Source: Longimicrobium sp. (GTDB lineage Bacteria; Gemmatimonadota; Gemmatimonadetes; Longimicrobiales; Longimicrobiaceae). Taken from it: a stretch of DNA of 43,844 nucleotides. Within the stretch, counting starts at the first letter, position 1; the number at the start of each line of letters is the position of its first letter. The notes beneath the pieces are model-generated. The model was not told where the DNA came from. It made no database searches and saw only the letters and a program-made list of their open reading frames with translations. Made by a program: the position numbers and the translations under genes. The DNA lies in the NCBI GenBank assembly GCA_036389795.1, contig DASVWD010000230.1, positions 1-43,844 on the forward strand, written 5' to 3'. Positions 1 to 7,012 of the stretch are shown piece by piece.

Positions 1-20
1 GGCGAGCAGCAGCCGCGGGG

Positions 21-48
21 CGGCGCGCGCCCGCGCAGGCGCGCGCCG
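21..48. terminator. GC-rich hairpin downstream of the 65-1063 gene
   Basis: An 11-bp perfect inverted repeat (arms 21-31 and 38-48, 6-nt loop) lies 16 bases past the stop codon of the minus-strand gene. There is no T-tract on either strand, so it may be a rho-independent-like stop or simply mRNA 3'-end protection. Confidence 0.4.
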
Positions 49-64
49 CCGCGCGGGCGGGAGG

Positions 65-1063
65 TTACCGGATCCCCATGCCCGAGCGCATGAAGAAGTA
101 GCCGCAGAAGTCGCGGTAGCCGCCACGGTTCGCCGTCTCCGGGTTGGTGATCACCACGCCGCTGTTGTCGGTGTTCTTCGCGGCCGTCTGGCCGGGCTTG
201 TGCCCCCAGAAGCCCTCGGCCGACTTGCGGTACCAGTGGTAGTCCACGCCGGGCCAGATCACCATGGCCGTGTACCAGCGCGGCTCCTGCCCCGCCGCCA
301 CGCAGTTGGGCGACTGCTGGGCCCCGTCGGCCAGGGCGCCGTTGGTCACGTCGGCGCAGCGCATGCGCGTGGCCTGCTGCCCCGCCGCGCGCCCCGGCTG
401 CGCGAAGGTGTCGGTGCGCCGGTTGCTCGCGTAGTTGTAGCAGTTGTTGTTGGTGATGACACCCGAGGCGTTCCAGAAGTTGGGGTTGAACGTCGCCACC
501 TCGATCTGGCACGACCCCTGGGTGAGGGTGCTGTACGACGAGGCGTCGGTGCCGAGCACCGGCGCCGGGTTGAGCGCCTGGATCCCGCCCGTGGCGTCGG
601 TCGTGGCGGTGTCGCCCGAGACGGTGGCCGTCTCGGTCGAGGCGTTGGTGGAGCGGGTGGCCGTGCCCGAGTCCGCGTCGGCTTCGAGGCTCTCGCGGAT
701 GAGCCCGGGCAGGTCCAGCGCCTCCAGGGGCGCCAGCCCCTCCGGGAGCTCCTCCTCCGGCCCGGCCACGCCGTGCGGGGTGCCCAGGCGGCCCAGCAGG
801 CGGATGGCCAGCTCGGCGCCGCGCCGGTCGTCGCCCGAGACGCGCACCAGGCCCGGAGCGACGCCCAGGCCGCGCACGGCGTCGCCGCTGAGCCCTTCCA
901 GCAGCAGGCCGCGGAAGCCCAGCTTGCCGCTGCCGGACTCGGGGCCGCCCACCAGGTCGCGGGCGGAGCCGAGCTCGCGGAGCAGGCTCTGCGCCTCGTC
1001 GTCGTCCAGCTCCCACACGGGGTTCGGACGGCCGGAGAAGATGTCGAGGATTACGCGTGCCAT
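65..1063 (-). CDS. Conserved protein of unknown function, CYNYA/TDTFAQPG C-terminal domain
   Basis: 332 residues. The start at 1063 is chosen because GGAGG lies just upstream (GGAGGAAACG-ATG); the longer open frame to 1435 is not supported by a ribosome site. Residues 1-18 (ILDIFSGRPNPVW) form a motif I recall from other uncharacterised bacterial proteins. Residues 131-160 are a Ser/Thr/Ala-rich linker. The C-terminal part carries CYNYA at about 208-212, TDTFAQPG just after it, and several cysteines. There is no signal peptide or membrane segment. The layout suggests two domains joined by a flexible linker. No enzymatic motif is recognisable. It is transcribed away from its right neighbour and is probably monocistronic. 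Confidence 0.75.
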   Translation of the reverse strand: MARVILDIFSGRPNPVWELDDDEAQSLLRELGSARDLVGGPESGSGKLGFRGLLLEGLSGDAVRGLGVAPGLVRVSGDDRRGAELAIRLLGRLGTPHGVAGPEEELPEGLAPLEALDLPGLIRESLEADADSGTATRSTNASTETATVSGDTATTDATGGIQALNPAPVLGTDASSYSTLTQGSCQIEVATFNPNFWNASGVITNNNCYNYASNRRTDTFAQPGRAAGQQATRMRCADVTNGALADGAQQSPNCVAAGQEPRWYTAMVIWPGVDYHWYRKSAEGFWGHKPGQTAAKNTDNSGVVITNPETANRGGYRDFCGYFFMRSGMGIR

Positions 1064-1510
1064 CGTTTCCTCCTTGCTTTCGAAGCTCGTGGTTTCGATA
1101 GCCGGGAGGAAGGCGGGGGGCGCCTCCCCCCCGGGTGATTCCCCGGGTCGCCCGCAACGGGCGAAGGGTGAGGCGCCCCGGGCGGGGCGGCGGCGGAACG
1201 GGACGAGGGGCTCGGCCGGGGGACGGCCCATCCGGTGCGTCGCGCCGGCCGCGGGGAAGGCGGGCGGCCGCGCGGAGGCCTCTGTGCACCGGGTGCTCTC
1301 GTCCCGGGATCCCGCCGGCCGCGCCGCCCGGTTCTGGCGACGGGTCGCTGTGGGCTGACCCGGGAACCTAAGTTTATCCGAATGGAACCCGTAGGTCAAT
1401 ATACCGTCGCAAAAAGATTGCATGTGGACGCCCACGACGCCGTGGACGGCTGGGAATGCGGATTAAGGTTGCAACTTCGTACGCGGACCACGACTCAGTC
1501 AGGAGGCAGA
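1064..1510. other. Divergent intergenic region, no gene seen
   Basis: 447 bases between divergent genes. The left two thirds are extremely GC-rich. From about 1370 base composition drops sharply (runs such as AAGTTTATCC and CAATATACC), marking the left border of the GC-poor DUF5677 gene. A promoter for that gene is likely in 1370-1500, but no well-spaced -35/-10 pair is convincing. No gene or repeat copy was recognised. Confidence 0.5.
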
Positions 1511-2509
1511 ATGACCAACCCGCTGAATCCGCTGACGCCCCCGGATGCTCCACTGGGAGCACATCCGCTAGTGCTGGACCGTCTCGGAGTGGCGCGGGAG
1601 GTTCAGAGATACTTCGGCCAGAGCCTGGATGTACTCAAAGAGCTAATCGATTATGCCACAAACTTGGAAGTGAGAATTCATGGGATGGGAGTGGGAGAGA
1701 CGGATCGGGTTGTAGCCGTCGGAGTGCTATTCCATCGAATAATCGCACTTTTAGATGCGACTGAACTGCTGCTCCGAGCCGGTCAGGTCTACAGTGCGCG
1801 GATCCAAACGCGTGCCTTGATAGAGGCAAGCTGGAATTTGGAGTGGATGCTGAAAGCCGACGTAAGCCGGCGCGCGTGTCAGTACTACGTGTTGGACCTT
1901 CGGAACAGAGTAGCGGAACTGGAGCGGTTTATTCCAGGCACCGCGTCAAATAAGGAATTTGAAAAGGTCATCGAGAGCGCGAAGTATCTCGATGCGAAGA
2001 ACATCTTCTCAATGACACCCGAAGATCTGGCGGCGATACGGAAGAGTCGGGACGACATACTTCAGCGCATTGAAGAAGTATCGGAATTCAAGGCGATTAG
2101 CATAGAGATCGACAAGCGCAAGAAACTCGTTGGTTTAAAGTGGTTCCAATTGTTTGGTGGTCCCAATGAGACGCGAGATCTCGCAATAAAGCTGAGTCAT
2201 CTACATGAGTATGAGGTGTTTTTCAGACTAGATTCGAACGCAGTACACGGCACGTGGGTGCAGGACCATATCTCTATTAAGAATGAGATCGCACGAGCGG
2301 TCCCAATCCGTAGTCTCAGGGAGTTCGTCCGAGTAGGAGACGTAGCTTGGGATGTAGGTTTTCGCACTACAGAGCAGGTGATCAGGCATTTTCGTGAAGG
2401 GGAAATGCTTGCATTCGTACGGCAGTTCGTCCCTAACGGGAAGCTACGATGGAATCCTCCAGAGGTGGAGGTCGACATCGAGGCAGTCGTACCGTATCGC
2501 AACGGATAA
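1511..2509 (+). CDS. DUF5677-like protein
   Basis: 332 residues. The ATG at 1511 follows a consensus AGGAGG at 1501-1506. The protein is largely helical. It carries an RALIEASWNLEWML stretch (101-114) and a SNAVHGTW motif (242-249), which together resemble the DUF5677 family (function unknown; sometimes found near defence or mobile genes). Codon use is clearly different from the neighbours: many A/T-ending codons and low GC for this window, suggesting horizontal acquisition. Only 6 bases separate its stop from the rtcB start, so the two are probably co-transcribed. A functional link to RNA repair would be speculation. Confidence 0.75.
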   Translation: MTNPLNPLTPPDAPLGAHPLVLDRLGVAREVQRYFGQSLDVLKELIDYATNLEVRIHGMGVGETDRVVAVGVLFHRIIALLDATELLLRAGQVYSARIQTRALIEASWNLEWMLKADVSRRACQYYVLDLRNRVAELERFIPGTASNKEFEKVIESAKYLDAKNIFSMTPEDLAAIRKSRDDILQRIEEVSEFKAISIEIDKRKKLVGLKWFQLFGGPNETRDLAIKLSHLHEYEVFFRLDSNAVHGTWVQDHISIKNEIARAVPIRSLREFVRVGDVAWDVGFRTTEQVIRHFREGEMLAFVRQFVPNGKLRWNPPEVEVDIEAVVPYRNG

Positions 2510-2515
2510 CGAGAG

Positions 2516-3790
2516 ATGCGAATCTTCGGGCAGCACGATGAGAACACGCTACGGCAGCTCCACGACGTGGCGAGCCGCGCCGAGCGCGCCGCGCTGATGG
2601 CGGACGGGCACGTCGGCTTCACGATGCCGATCGGCGGGGTGGCGGCGTACCGGGGCCGGGTGTCGGTGGTGGGCGTGGGCTTCGACATCGCCTGCGGGAA
2701 CGCGGCGATCCGCACGGACCTGTCGGTCGAGGACGTGACGAAGGGGCTCACGCTGGACGAGGTGCGGCGCAACCCGCACCGGCTCACGCAGGACCGGCGG
2801 CTGATCCGGCTGGCCGACGAGATCGCGTCCACGGTGTCGTTCGGGCTGGGGCGGAGGAACCTGGCCGACGACGCGCCGGTGGACGATCCGCTCTTCCAGG
2901 ACCCGGCGTGGTACGCCATCCCCAACACCGGCGGCGACCGCGACACGCTGCGCGACAAGGCGCGCCGCCAGCTCGGCACCGTGGGGAGCGGCAACCACTA
3001 CGTGGACGTCTTCGCCGACGAGGCGGGCGCCGTGTGGGTGGGGGTGCACTTCGGCAGCCGCGGCTTCGGGCACACCGTGGCGTCGGACTTCCTGTCGCTG
3101 TCGCAGGGCGGCGGCTGGGGGCAGCGCGCCCGCGAGAAGGAGGTGCTGCTCGAGCTGGAGCAGCCGATCGGGCACGACTACTGGCACCTGATGGAGCTGG
3201 CCGGGCGCTACGCCTACGCCGGGCGCGAGTGGGTGGCGCGCAAGGTGGTGGAGCTGATGGGCGGTTCGGAGCTGGAGCTGGTGCACAACCACCACAACTT
3301 CGCCTGGAAGGAGACGCACCTCTCGCCCGAGGGCGAGCCGGTGGAGTACGTGGTGGTCCGCAAGGGCGCCACGCCGGCCTTCCCCGGGCAGAAGGGCTTC
3401 GTCGGCGGCTCGATGGGCGACGACGCGGTGATCGTGGAGGGCGCGGCCGCGCTGGAGGGCAGCGAGGTGGCCCAGGTGCAGCGCGAGGCGCTCTTCTCCA
3501 CGGTGCATGGCGCGGGGCGGGTGATGAGCCGCACCGAGGCCGCGGGGAAGCGCACCCGCCGCGGCGAGGTGAAGAAGCGGGGGAAGATCGACCCGCGCAT
3601 GGTGGAGGAGTGGCTGCAGAAGAAGGGAGTGGTGCTGCGCGGCGGCGGCCTGGACGAGGCGCCGCAGGTCTACCGGCGCCTGACGAAGGTGCTGGACGCG
3701 CAGGGCCCCACCATCGAGGTGAAGCACGTCCTCCACCCGCTGGTCGTGGTGATGGCCGGCGCCGGCGAGATCGATCCGTACAAGGATTGA
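2516..3790 (+). CDS. rtcB: RtcB family RNA ligase
   Basis: 424 residues. RtcB joins RNA 2',3'-cyclic phosphate or 3'-phosphate ends to 5'-OH ends using GTP and Mn2+. All signature motifs are visible: FDIACG (Cys60 metal ligand), GSGNHY (His161), HFGSRG (His178), HNHHNF (His260 region), RKGATPAFPG (283-291), and HGAGRVMSR (331-339), whose His331 matches the guanylylated histidine. Motif order and spacing follow the short E. coli-type enzyme (about 408 residues). No archease gene is adjacent. It follows the GC-poor DUF5677 gene by 6 bases but has host-like high GC, so the pair is compositionally mixed. Assignment is very secure; its physiological substrate here is not known. Confidence 0.95.
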   Translation: MRIFGQHDENTLRQLHDVASRAERAALMADGHVGFTMPIGGVAAYRGRVSVVGVGFDIACGNAAIRTDLSVEDVTKGLTLDEVRRNPHRLTQDRRLIRLADEIASTVSFGLGRRNLADDAPVDDPLFQDPAWYAIPNTGGDRDTLRDKARRQLGTVGSGNHYVDVFADEAGAVWVGVHFGSRGFGHTVASDFLSLSQGGGWGQRAREKEVLLELEQPIGHDYWHLMELAGRYAYAGREWVARKVVELMGGSELELVHNHHNFAWKETHLSPEGEPVEYVVVRKGATPAFPGQKGFVGGSMGDDAVIVEGAAALEGSEVAQVQREALFSTVHGAGRVMSRTEAAGKRTRRGEVKKRGKIDPRMVEEWLQKKGVVLRGGGLDEAPQVYRRLTKVLDAQGPTIEVKHVLHPLVVVMAGAGEIDPYKD

Positions 3791-3878
3791 TCCGCCGGCT
3801 CCGGCCGCCGGATTCTCCGGTCGATGTTCATTGCGAATCCGACCCGGCGATCGATCCTGGTCTCGACGCGGTGTGTTG

Positions 3879-3982
3879 CGTAGGGGCGAGCATGCGAGTC
3901 CGAACACAGGCGGCCCCGGCGCAGGAGGCCGCTTGCCGCGCGTGGGCCGGCATCGCCGGTCGAGGCAGGCCTCGCCCCTACG
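3879..3982. repeat. Dispersed repeat family A, copy 1 (GTAGGGGCGAG ends)
   Basis: About 104 bp bounded by CGTAGGGGCGAG and CTCGCCCCTACG, i.e. terminal inverted repeats. The internal part shares GCGAGTCCGAA and GGCCCCGGCGC with copy 2 at 10908-11012. The right end overlaps the 3' end of the ECF sigma gene, whose stop codon (3978-3980) lies inside the terminal repeat. Confidence 0.8.
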
Positions 3983-4547
3983 GATCGGGCGCGCGCAGGA
4001 GGCGGCGCAGGGCGGCGAGGCCGTACGCCAGGCGGGACTTGACGGTGCCGGGCGGGAGGTCGAGCACGGCGCCGGTCTCGTCGAGGGTGAGGCCGTCGAG
4101 GTAGTGCAGCGCCAGCACGGCGCGGCTGGCGGGGGAGACGTGCTCCAGCAGCGCAGGGAGCCGCTCCAGCAGGCCGTCGGAGGCGAGCGGCTCCACGGAG
4201 TCGGCGGGGAGGTCGGGCGGCAGCTCCTCGTGCGTGCGCTCGCGCTCGCGGGAGTCCCGCAGGGCGCGGAAGATCTCGCGGGCGGCGATGCGGCGCGCCC
4301 ACGCTCCGAAGGCGCGGGGCTCGCGCAGCGTACCCAGCTTGCGGTAGACGAGCACGAGGACCTCCTGGAGCACGTCGCTCCGGAGGTCCTCGTCCGGGAT
4401 CATGACGGCGGCGTACGGGCGCAGCTCGGCCTCGGCGTGGCCCAGCAGGGCCTCCAGCGCGGCGCGGTCGCCGGCCTGCGCGCGGAGCACCAGCCAGGGC
4501 ACCTCGCGCGGGTCGCGCCGCCCCGCCGCCGCCGTCCCGGACACCAT
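3978..4547 (-). CDS. ECF-type RNA polymerase sigma factor
   Basis: 189 residues. Region 2 is seen around SDVLQEVLVLVYRKLGTL and the following AFGAWARRIAAREIFR. Region 4 is seen in SPASRAVLALHYLDGLTLDE followed by GTVKSRL, the helix-turn-helix that reads the -35 element. Start ATG 4547 has an AGGA ribosome site. Length and domain order fit extracytoplasmic-function sigma factors. It is the last gene of a minus-strand cluster with two small membrane proteins (4556-4849 and 4885-4995), which may act as its membrane signal input, although neither has a recognisable anti-sigma domain. The stop codon lies inside a dispersed repeat, so the original C-terminus may have been altered. Confidence 0.9.
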   Translation of the reverse strand: MVSGTAAAGRRDPREVPWLVLRAQAGDRAALEALLGHAEAELRPYAAVMIPDEDLRSDVLQEVLVLVYRKLGTLREPRAFGAWARRIAAREIFRALRDSRERERTHEELPPDLPADSVEPLASDGLLERLPALLEHVSPASRAVLALHYLDGLTLDETGAVLDLPPGTVKSRLAYGLAALRRLLRAPDP

Positions 4548-4555
4548 CGGCGGTC

Positions 4556-4849
4556 CTATCTCGCCAGCCGCTCGTCGAGGAGCTGGATGGCGTGCAGGAG
4601 CCGCGCGTTGGCGGCGCTCGCCCGCGCGCCCAGGGCCAGCAGCCCCAGGGCGAGCGTGGTGTAGGTGAGGATCGCGAGCACCAGCATCAGCAGGTGGGTG
4701 CGCTCCGAGAAGTCCATCAGCAGCAGCGCGGCCGCCAGGCAGACGGCCTCGACGAGCGCGGCGGCGTAGACCGCCAGCCGGGCCGAGCGGTCGCGGCGAT
4801 CGGCCTCGGCGAGCGCGGTGCGCACCAGGGCGGAGGAGTCGGCGGACAT
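4556..4849 (-). CDS. Small two-helix membrane protein
   Basis: 97 residues from ATG 4849, chosen because GGAG lies 7 bases upstream. A GTG at 4888 would add 13 residues and overlap the upstream peptide stop as GTGA, so translational coupling at that codon is also possible. Two hydrophobic segments (residues about 24-44 and 54-75) flank a short acidic loop. The C-terminal tail (LLHAIQLLDERLAR) is amphipathic. It ends 8 bases before the ECF sigma gene. No family is recognised. Its position between a 36-residue membrane peptide and a sigma factor suggests a membrane partner or sensor for that sigma factor, but this is inference from context. Confidence 0.75.
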   Translation of the reverse strand: MSADSSALVRTALAEADRRDRSARLAVYAAALVEAVCLAAALLLMDFSERTHLLMLVLAILTYTTLALGLLALGARASAANARLLHAIQLLDERLAR

Positions 4850-4884
4850 GGGTCGCTCCGGGTTGGGAGTCGGGTGCGATTCGG

Positions 4885-4995
4885 TCACGAGTGCAGCAGC
4901 TTCAAGACGACGCCGGCGGCCATGACGGCCGCTTCGACGATGGCGAAGATGATGATCGCGCGCTTCTGGATGGTGCCGAGGTCGGGGTTGCTCAT
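4885..4995 (-). CDS. 36-residue predicted single-span membrane peptide
   Basis: ATG 4995, stop TGA 4885-4887, with GAGGA about 6 bases upstream of the ATG. The peptide reads MSNPDLGTIQKRAIIIF, then a hydrophobic run AIVEAAVMAAGVVLKLL and HS at the end: one membrane helix with a short charged N-terminus. The TGA overlaps an in-frame GTG of the downstream membrane-protein gene (GTGA). The strong ribosome site, membrane-helix composition and tight coupling argue that it is a real small protein rather than a chance frame. It heads the cluster ending in an ECF sigma gene. Function unknown. Confidence 0.6.
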   Translation of the reverse strand: MSNPDLGTIQKRAIIIFAIVEAAVMAAGVVLKLLHS

Positions 4996-5016
4996 CGTGC
5001 GGTCCTCGTGAGGGTG

Positions 5017-5045
5017 ATGCGGGCCGCGGCGCTCGCGGCCCGCAT
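5017..5045. other. 12-bp perfect hairpin upstream of the small membrane peptide gene
   Basis: ATGCGGGCCGCG (5017-5028) and its exact complement (5034-5045) enclose a 5-nt loop. It lies in the presumed 5' leader of the minus-strand cluster, about 20 bases ahead of the 4995 start. It could control translation or stop upstream transcription; there is no T-tract. Confidence 0.5.
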
Positions 5046-5082
5046 GGATCAGGAGGCGCGGGGCGGGCCAGGTGTTCGAATC

Positions 5083-5128
5083 GGAGGAAAAGATGCGTCC
5101 CTCCCCCGGCGGGCCGGGAGAGGGACGC
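5083..5128 (-). terminator. Intrinsic terminator of the lipoprotein gene
   Basis: Arms GCGTCCCTC (5095-5103) and GAGGGACGC (5120-5128) enclose a GC-rich inner stem. Read on the minus strand the hairpin is followed by ATCTTTTCC. It lies 77 bases past the lipoprotein stop, separating it from the sigma-factor cluster. Confidence 0.65.
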
Positions 5129-5204
5129 GGGGCGGGACGGGGGAGGACTTCCGTCGCGCGCCGTCAGAATCGGGCGGGCTCGCGCATTGGTGGGGGCGCC
5201 GGCG

Positions 5205-5678
5205 CTACGGCACCCGCGTGAGGACGAAGGTGCCCATGGTGTCGACGAGGATCTCCTCGGAGGGGTGCCGGGACCAGTAGCTCTCGACGTGTCCCTCGAT
5301 CCGGTCCGGATGCACCTCGCCGAAGCTGTGGTAGTTCCCCGCGATGGAGAAGTGGACGCGGCCGTCCTCCACCTCGCCGTCGACCACGAGCAGGTTGGGC
5401 CCGTTGGGGAGCGTGATGGGCTCGCGCCCCTCCTGCCAGCAGGTCACATGCTCCTCGTTCAGGCGGGTGATCCCGCGCAGCTTGTCGTCGGTGTGCGTCA
5501 CGTCGAAGACGTACTCCACGTTGCAGGACACGTCGTCGGAGAGGCCGTGCTGCACCAGGCCGAGGGCCTGGTAACGCCAGGTGCCGGTGAGCAGGCCGTC
5601 GGCGCCGGTGGAGGCCTGGTCGCACGCGGCCAGGGCGAGCAGCCCGGCCAGTGCGGCGATGGAGAGGGTGGTGCGCAT
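5205..5678 (-). CDS. Putative lipoprotein
   Basis: 157 residues from ATG 5678. The N-terminus MRTTLSIAALAGLLALAACD is a type II signal peptide with lipobox LAAC (Cys19 becomes the lipidated residue), so the mature protein should sit in a membrane facing the periplasm or the surface. The rest (GTWRYQ, then alternating hydrophobic strands, HFSIAGNYHSFGEVHPDRIEGHVESYW) reads as a small beta-rich fold like a lipocalin or lipid-binding barrel, but no family is certain. Two cysteines (in VSCNVEY and VTCWQEG) could form a disulfide. It is divergent from the 5910 gene. Confidence 0.8.
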   Translation of the reverse strand: MRTTLSIAALAGLLALAACDQASTGADGLLTGTWRYQALGLVQHGLSDDVSCNVEYVFDVTHTDDKLRGITRLNEEHVTCWQEGREPITLPNGPNLLVVDGEVEDGRVHFSIAGNYHSFGEVHPDRIEGHVESYWSRHPSEEILVDTMGTFVLTRVP

Positions 5679-5909
5679 CGGTGTGCCTCGTGGGTGTGGA
5701 GTGGCTCGGTGGCGGTGCGGGGCTCCGGAACCCGTGCCGCGGCGGCTCGTCCGCAGCGGCGGCCGGAAGACGATGCCCCAGCCGGGCCGTTTCTGACGCG
5801 GGCGGCCGGCGCCGCGGCGGCGCTCCCGGGAAGGGACCGCCGCGCGCCGGGACTCCATGTGTTTGGCCGCAGCAAGCTACCTTGTCACACTCGACCCGGG
5901 AACCTCCGC

Positions 5910-6836
5910 ATGCCGCTCGTCCCACGCCGCCGTGCCGCCGCGCTCGCCCTCCTCGTGCTGGCCGTTGCGCCGGCCGCCCTCCCCGCGCAGTGCGGCGTCT
6001 GCGACGAGCACGAGCCGCGGCTGCGCGGCGAGGCGGTGACGCTCCTCTCCAACGCGCTCCTGGGCGGGGTGACGGTGGGGGTGCGGCGGGCGCTGGCCGG
6101 CGGCTCGTTCGGCGACGCCTTCGCGGCGGGGGCGGCGGGGGGCGCGCTGACGTACGCGGGGAAGCGGATCGCGGTGGAGGGGTTCGCGGGCGCGGGGCTG
6201 CTGGGGCGCGAGGTGGCGGCGGTGGGCTCGTCGGTCTCGCGCAACGCCGCCGACGGACGCGCGCCCCTGGAGACGGTGATGCTCCCCGCGGGCCCGGTGC
6301 GCCTGTACCTGGGCGGGGGCGCGCCGGTGCGCGCCAGGCTGGACCTGGCTGCGGTGGCCGCCGCCGCGTACACCTCGCTGCAGCCCGGCGCCCGCCTGGA
6401 CGCGGGCGAGAGCCTGTCGTCGGGCGCGCTGGTGTTCCGGCGCGAGGGGGCGCCCGACGAGGTGGGGTTCAACGGGATGCAGCTGGCCGGGGTGGTGCAG
6501 GTGCGCTGGAGCGCCGACACCCTCGGCGGGCCGCCCGACGACTTCCAGGAGCAGCTGGACCGCATCGCCCGGCACGAGCGGGTGCACGTGCTCCAGTACG
6601 ACCAGGGCTTCCTCCTCTGGGCCGCTCCCGCCGAGGAGGCGCTCCTGTCGCGGGCCGGCTGGACGCGCGGGGTGCACCGGTGGGTGGACCTGGGGCTCCA
6701 CCTCCCCGTGCAGGCCGGCCTGAGCGCCGCGCTTCCGTACGAGGCGCGGCCGTGGGAGCTGGAGGCGTACTTCCTCTCCCGCACCCGCGCCGCCCCCGGC
6801 GCCGACGCCTGGGGCGCCATCACCCGGCAGGAATGA
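5910..6836 (+). CDS. Exported protein with HExxH motif, possible metallopeptidase-like
   Basis: 308 residues. Residues 1-27 form a Sec signal peptide ending LPAQ. Residues 41-110 include glycine/alanine-rich hydrophobic stretches. HERVHVLQYDQ at 222-232 contains HExxH (His222, Glu223, His226), the zinc-binding pattern of many peptidases; a downstream acidic pair in WELEAY (283, 285) might supply a third ligand. The motif alone is weak evidence of catalysis. It is encoded just upstream of the TonB receptor in the same orientation, about 175 bases away. A TACCTT box (5878-5883) lies 26 bases ahead of the start; no clear ribosome site is visible. Likely periplasmic or outer-membrane; function unknown. 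Confidence 0.75.
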   Translation: MPLVPRRRAAALALLVLAVAPAALPAQCGVCDEHEPRLRGEAVTLLSNALLGGVTVGVRRALAGGSFGDAFAAGAAGGALTYAGKRIAVEGFAGAGLLGREVAAVGSSVSRNAADGRAPLETVMLPAGPVRLYLGGGAPVRARLDLAAVAAAAYTSLQPGARLDAGESLSSGALVFRREGAPDEVGFNGMQLAGVVQVRWSADTLGGPPDDFQEQLDRIARHERVHVLQYDQGFLLWAAPAEEALLSRAGWTRGVHRWVDLGLHLPVQAGLSAALPYEARPWELEAYFLSRTRAAPGADAWGAITRQE

Positions 6837-7012
6837 ACGGAAGGGCCTCTCACGGAGGACCCGGAGGAACAGCGGATCGGATGAAGTTCTCTGTGTTCTC
6901 CGTGTCCTCTGCGAGAGCCAGATCTCCTGGACATTCGTCAGAACTCCGGCCGTCCGCGCATCGTGAAGTGCGCGACGGAGGCATCGCCGGACAGAACTCC
7001 CATGCAAGCGAC

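Noticed and set aside
1064-1435. N-terminal extension of the 65-1063 gene by 124 residues
   Set aside because: Arg/Ala/Pro-rich low-quality protein sequence with no ribosome site; GGAGG sits right before 1063.
1370-1500. Promoter for the DUF5677 gene
   Set aside because: AT-rich and likely, but no -35/-10 pair with 16-18 bp spacing could be chosen with confidence.
6881-7012. ATG 6881 as start of the TonB receptor
   Set aside because: It would put the signal peptide 44 residues inside and translate a CTCTGTGTTCTCCGTGTCC-like intergenic repeat; GTG 7013 gives a normal export signal.
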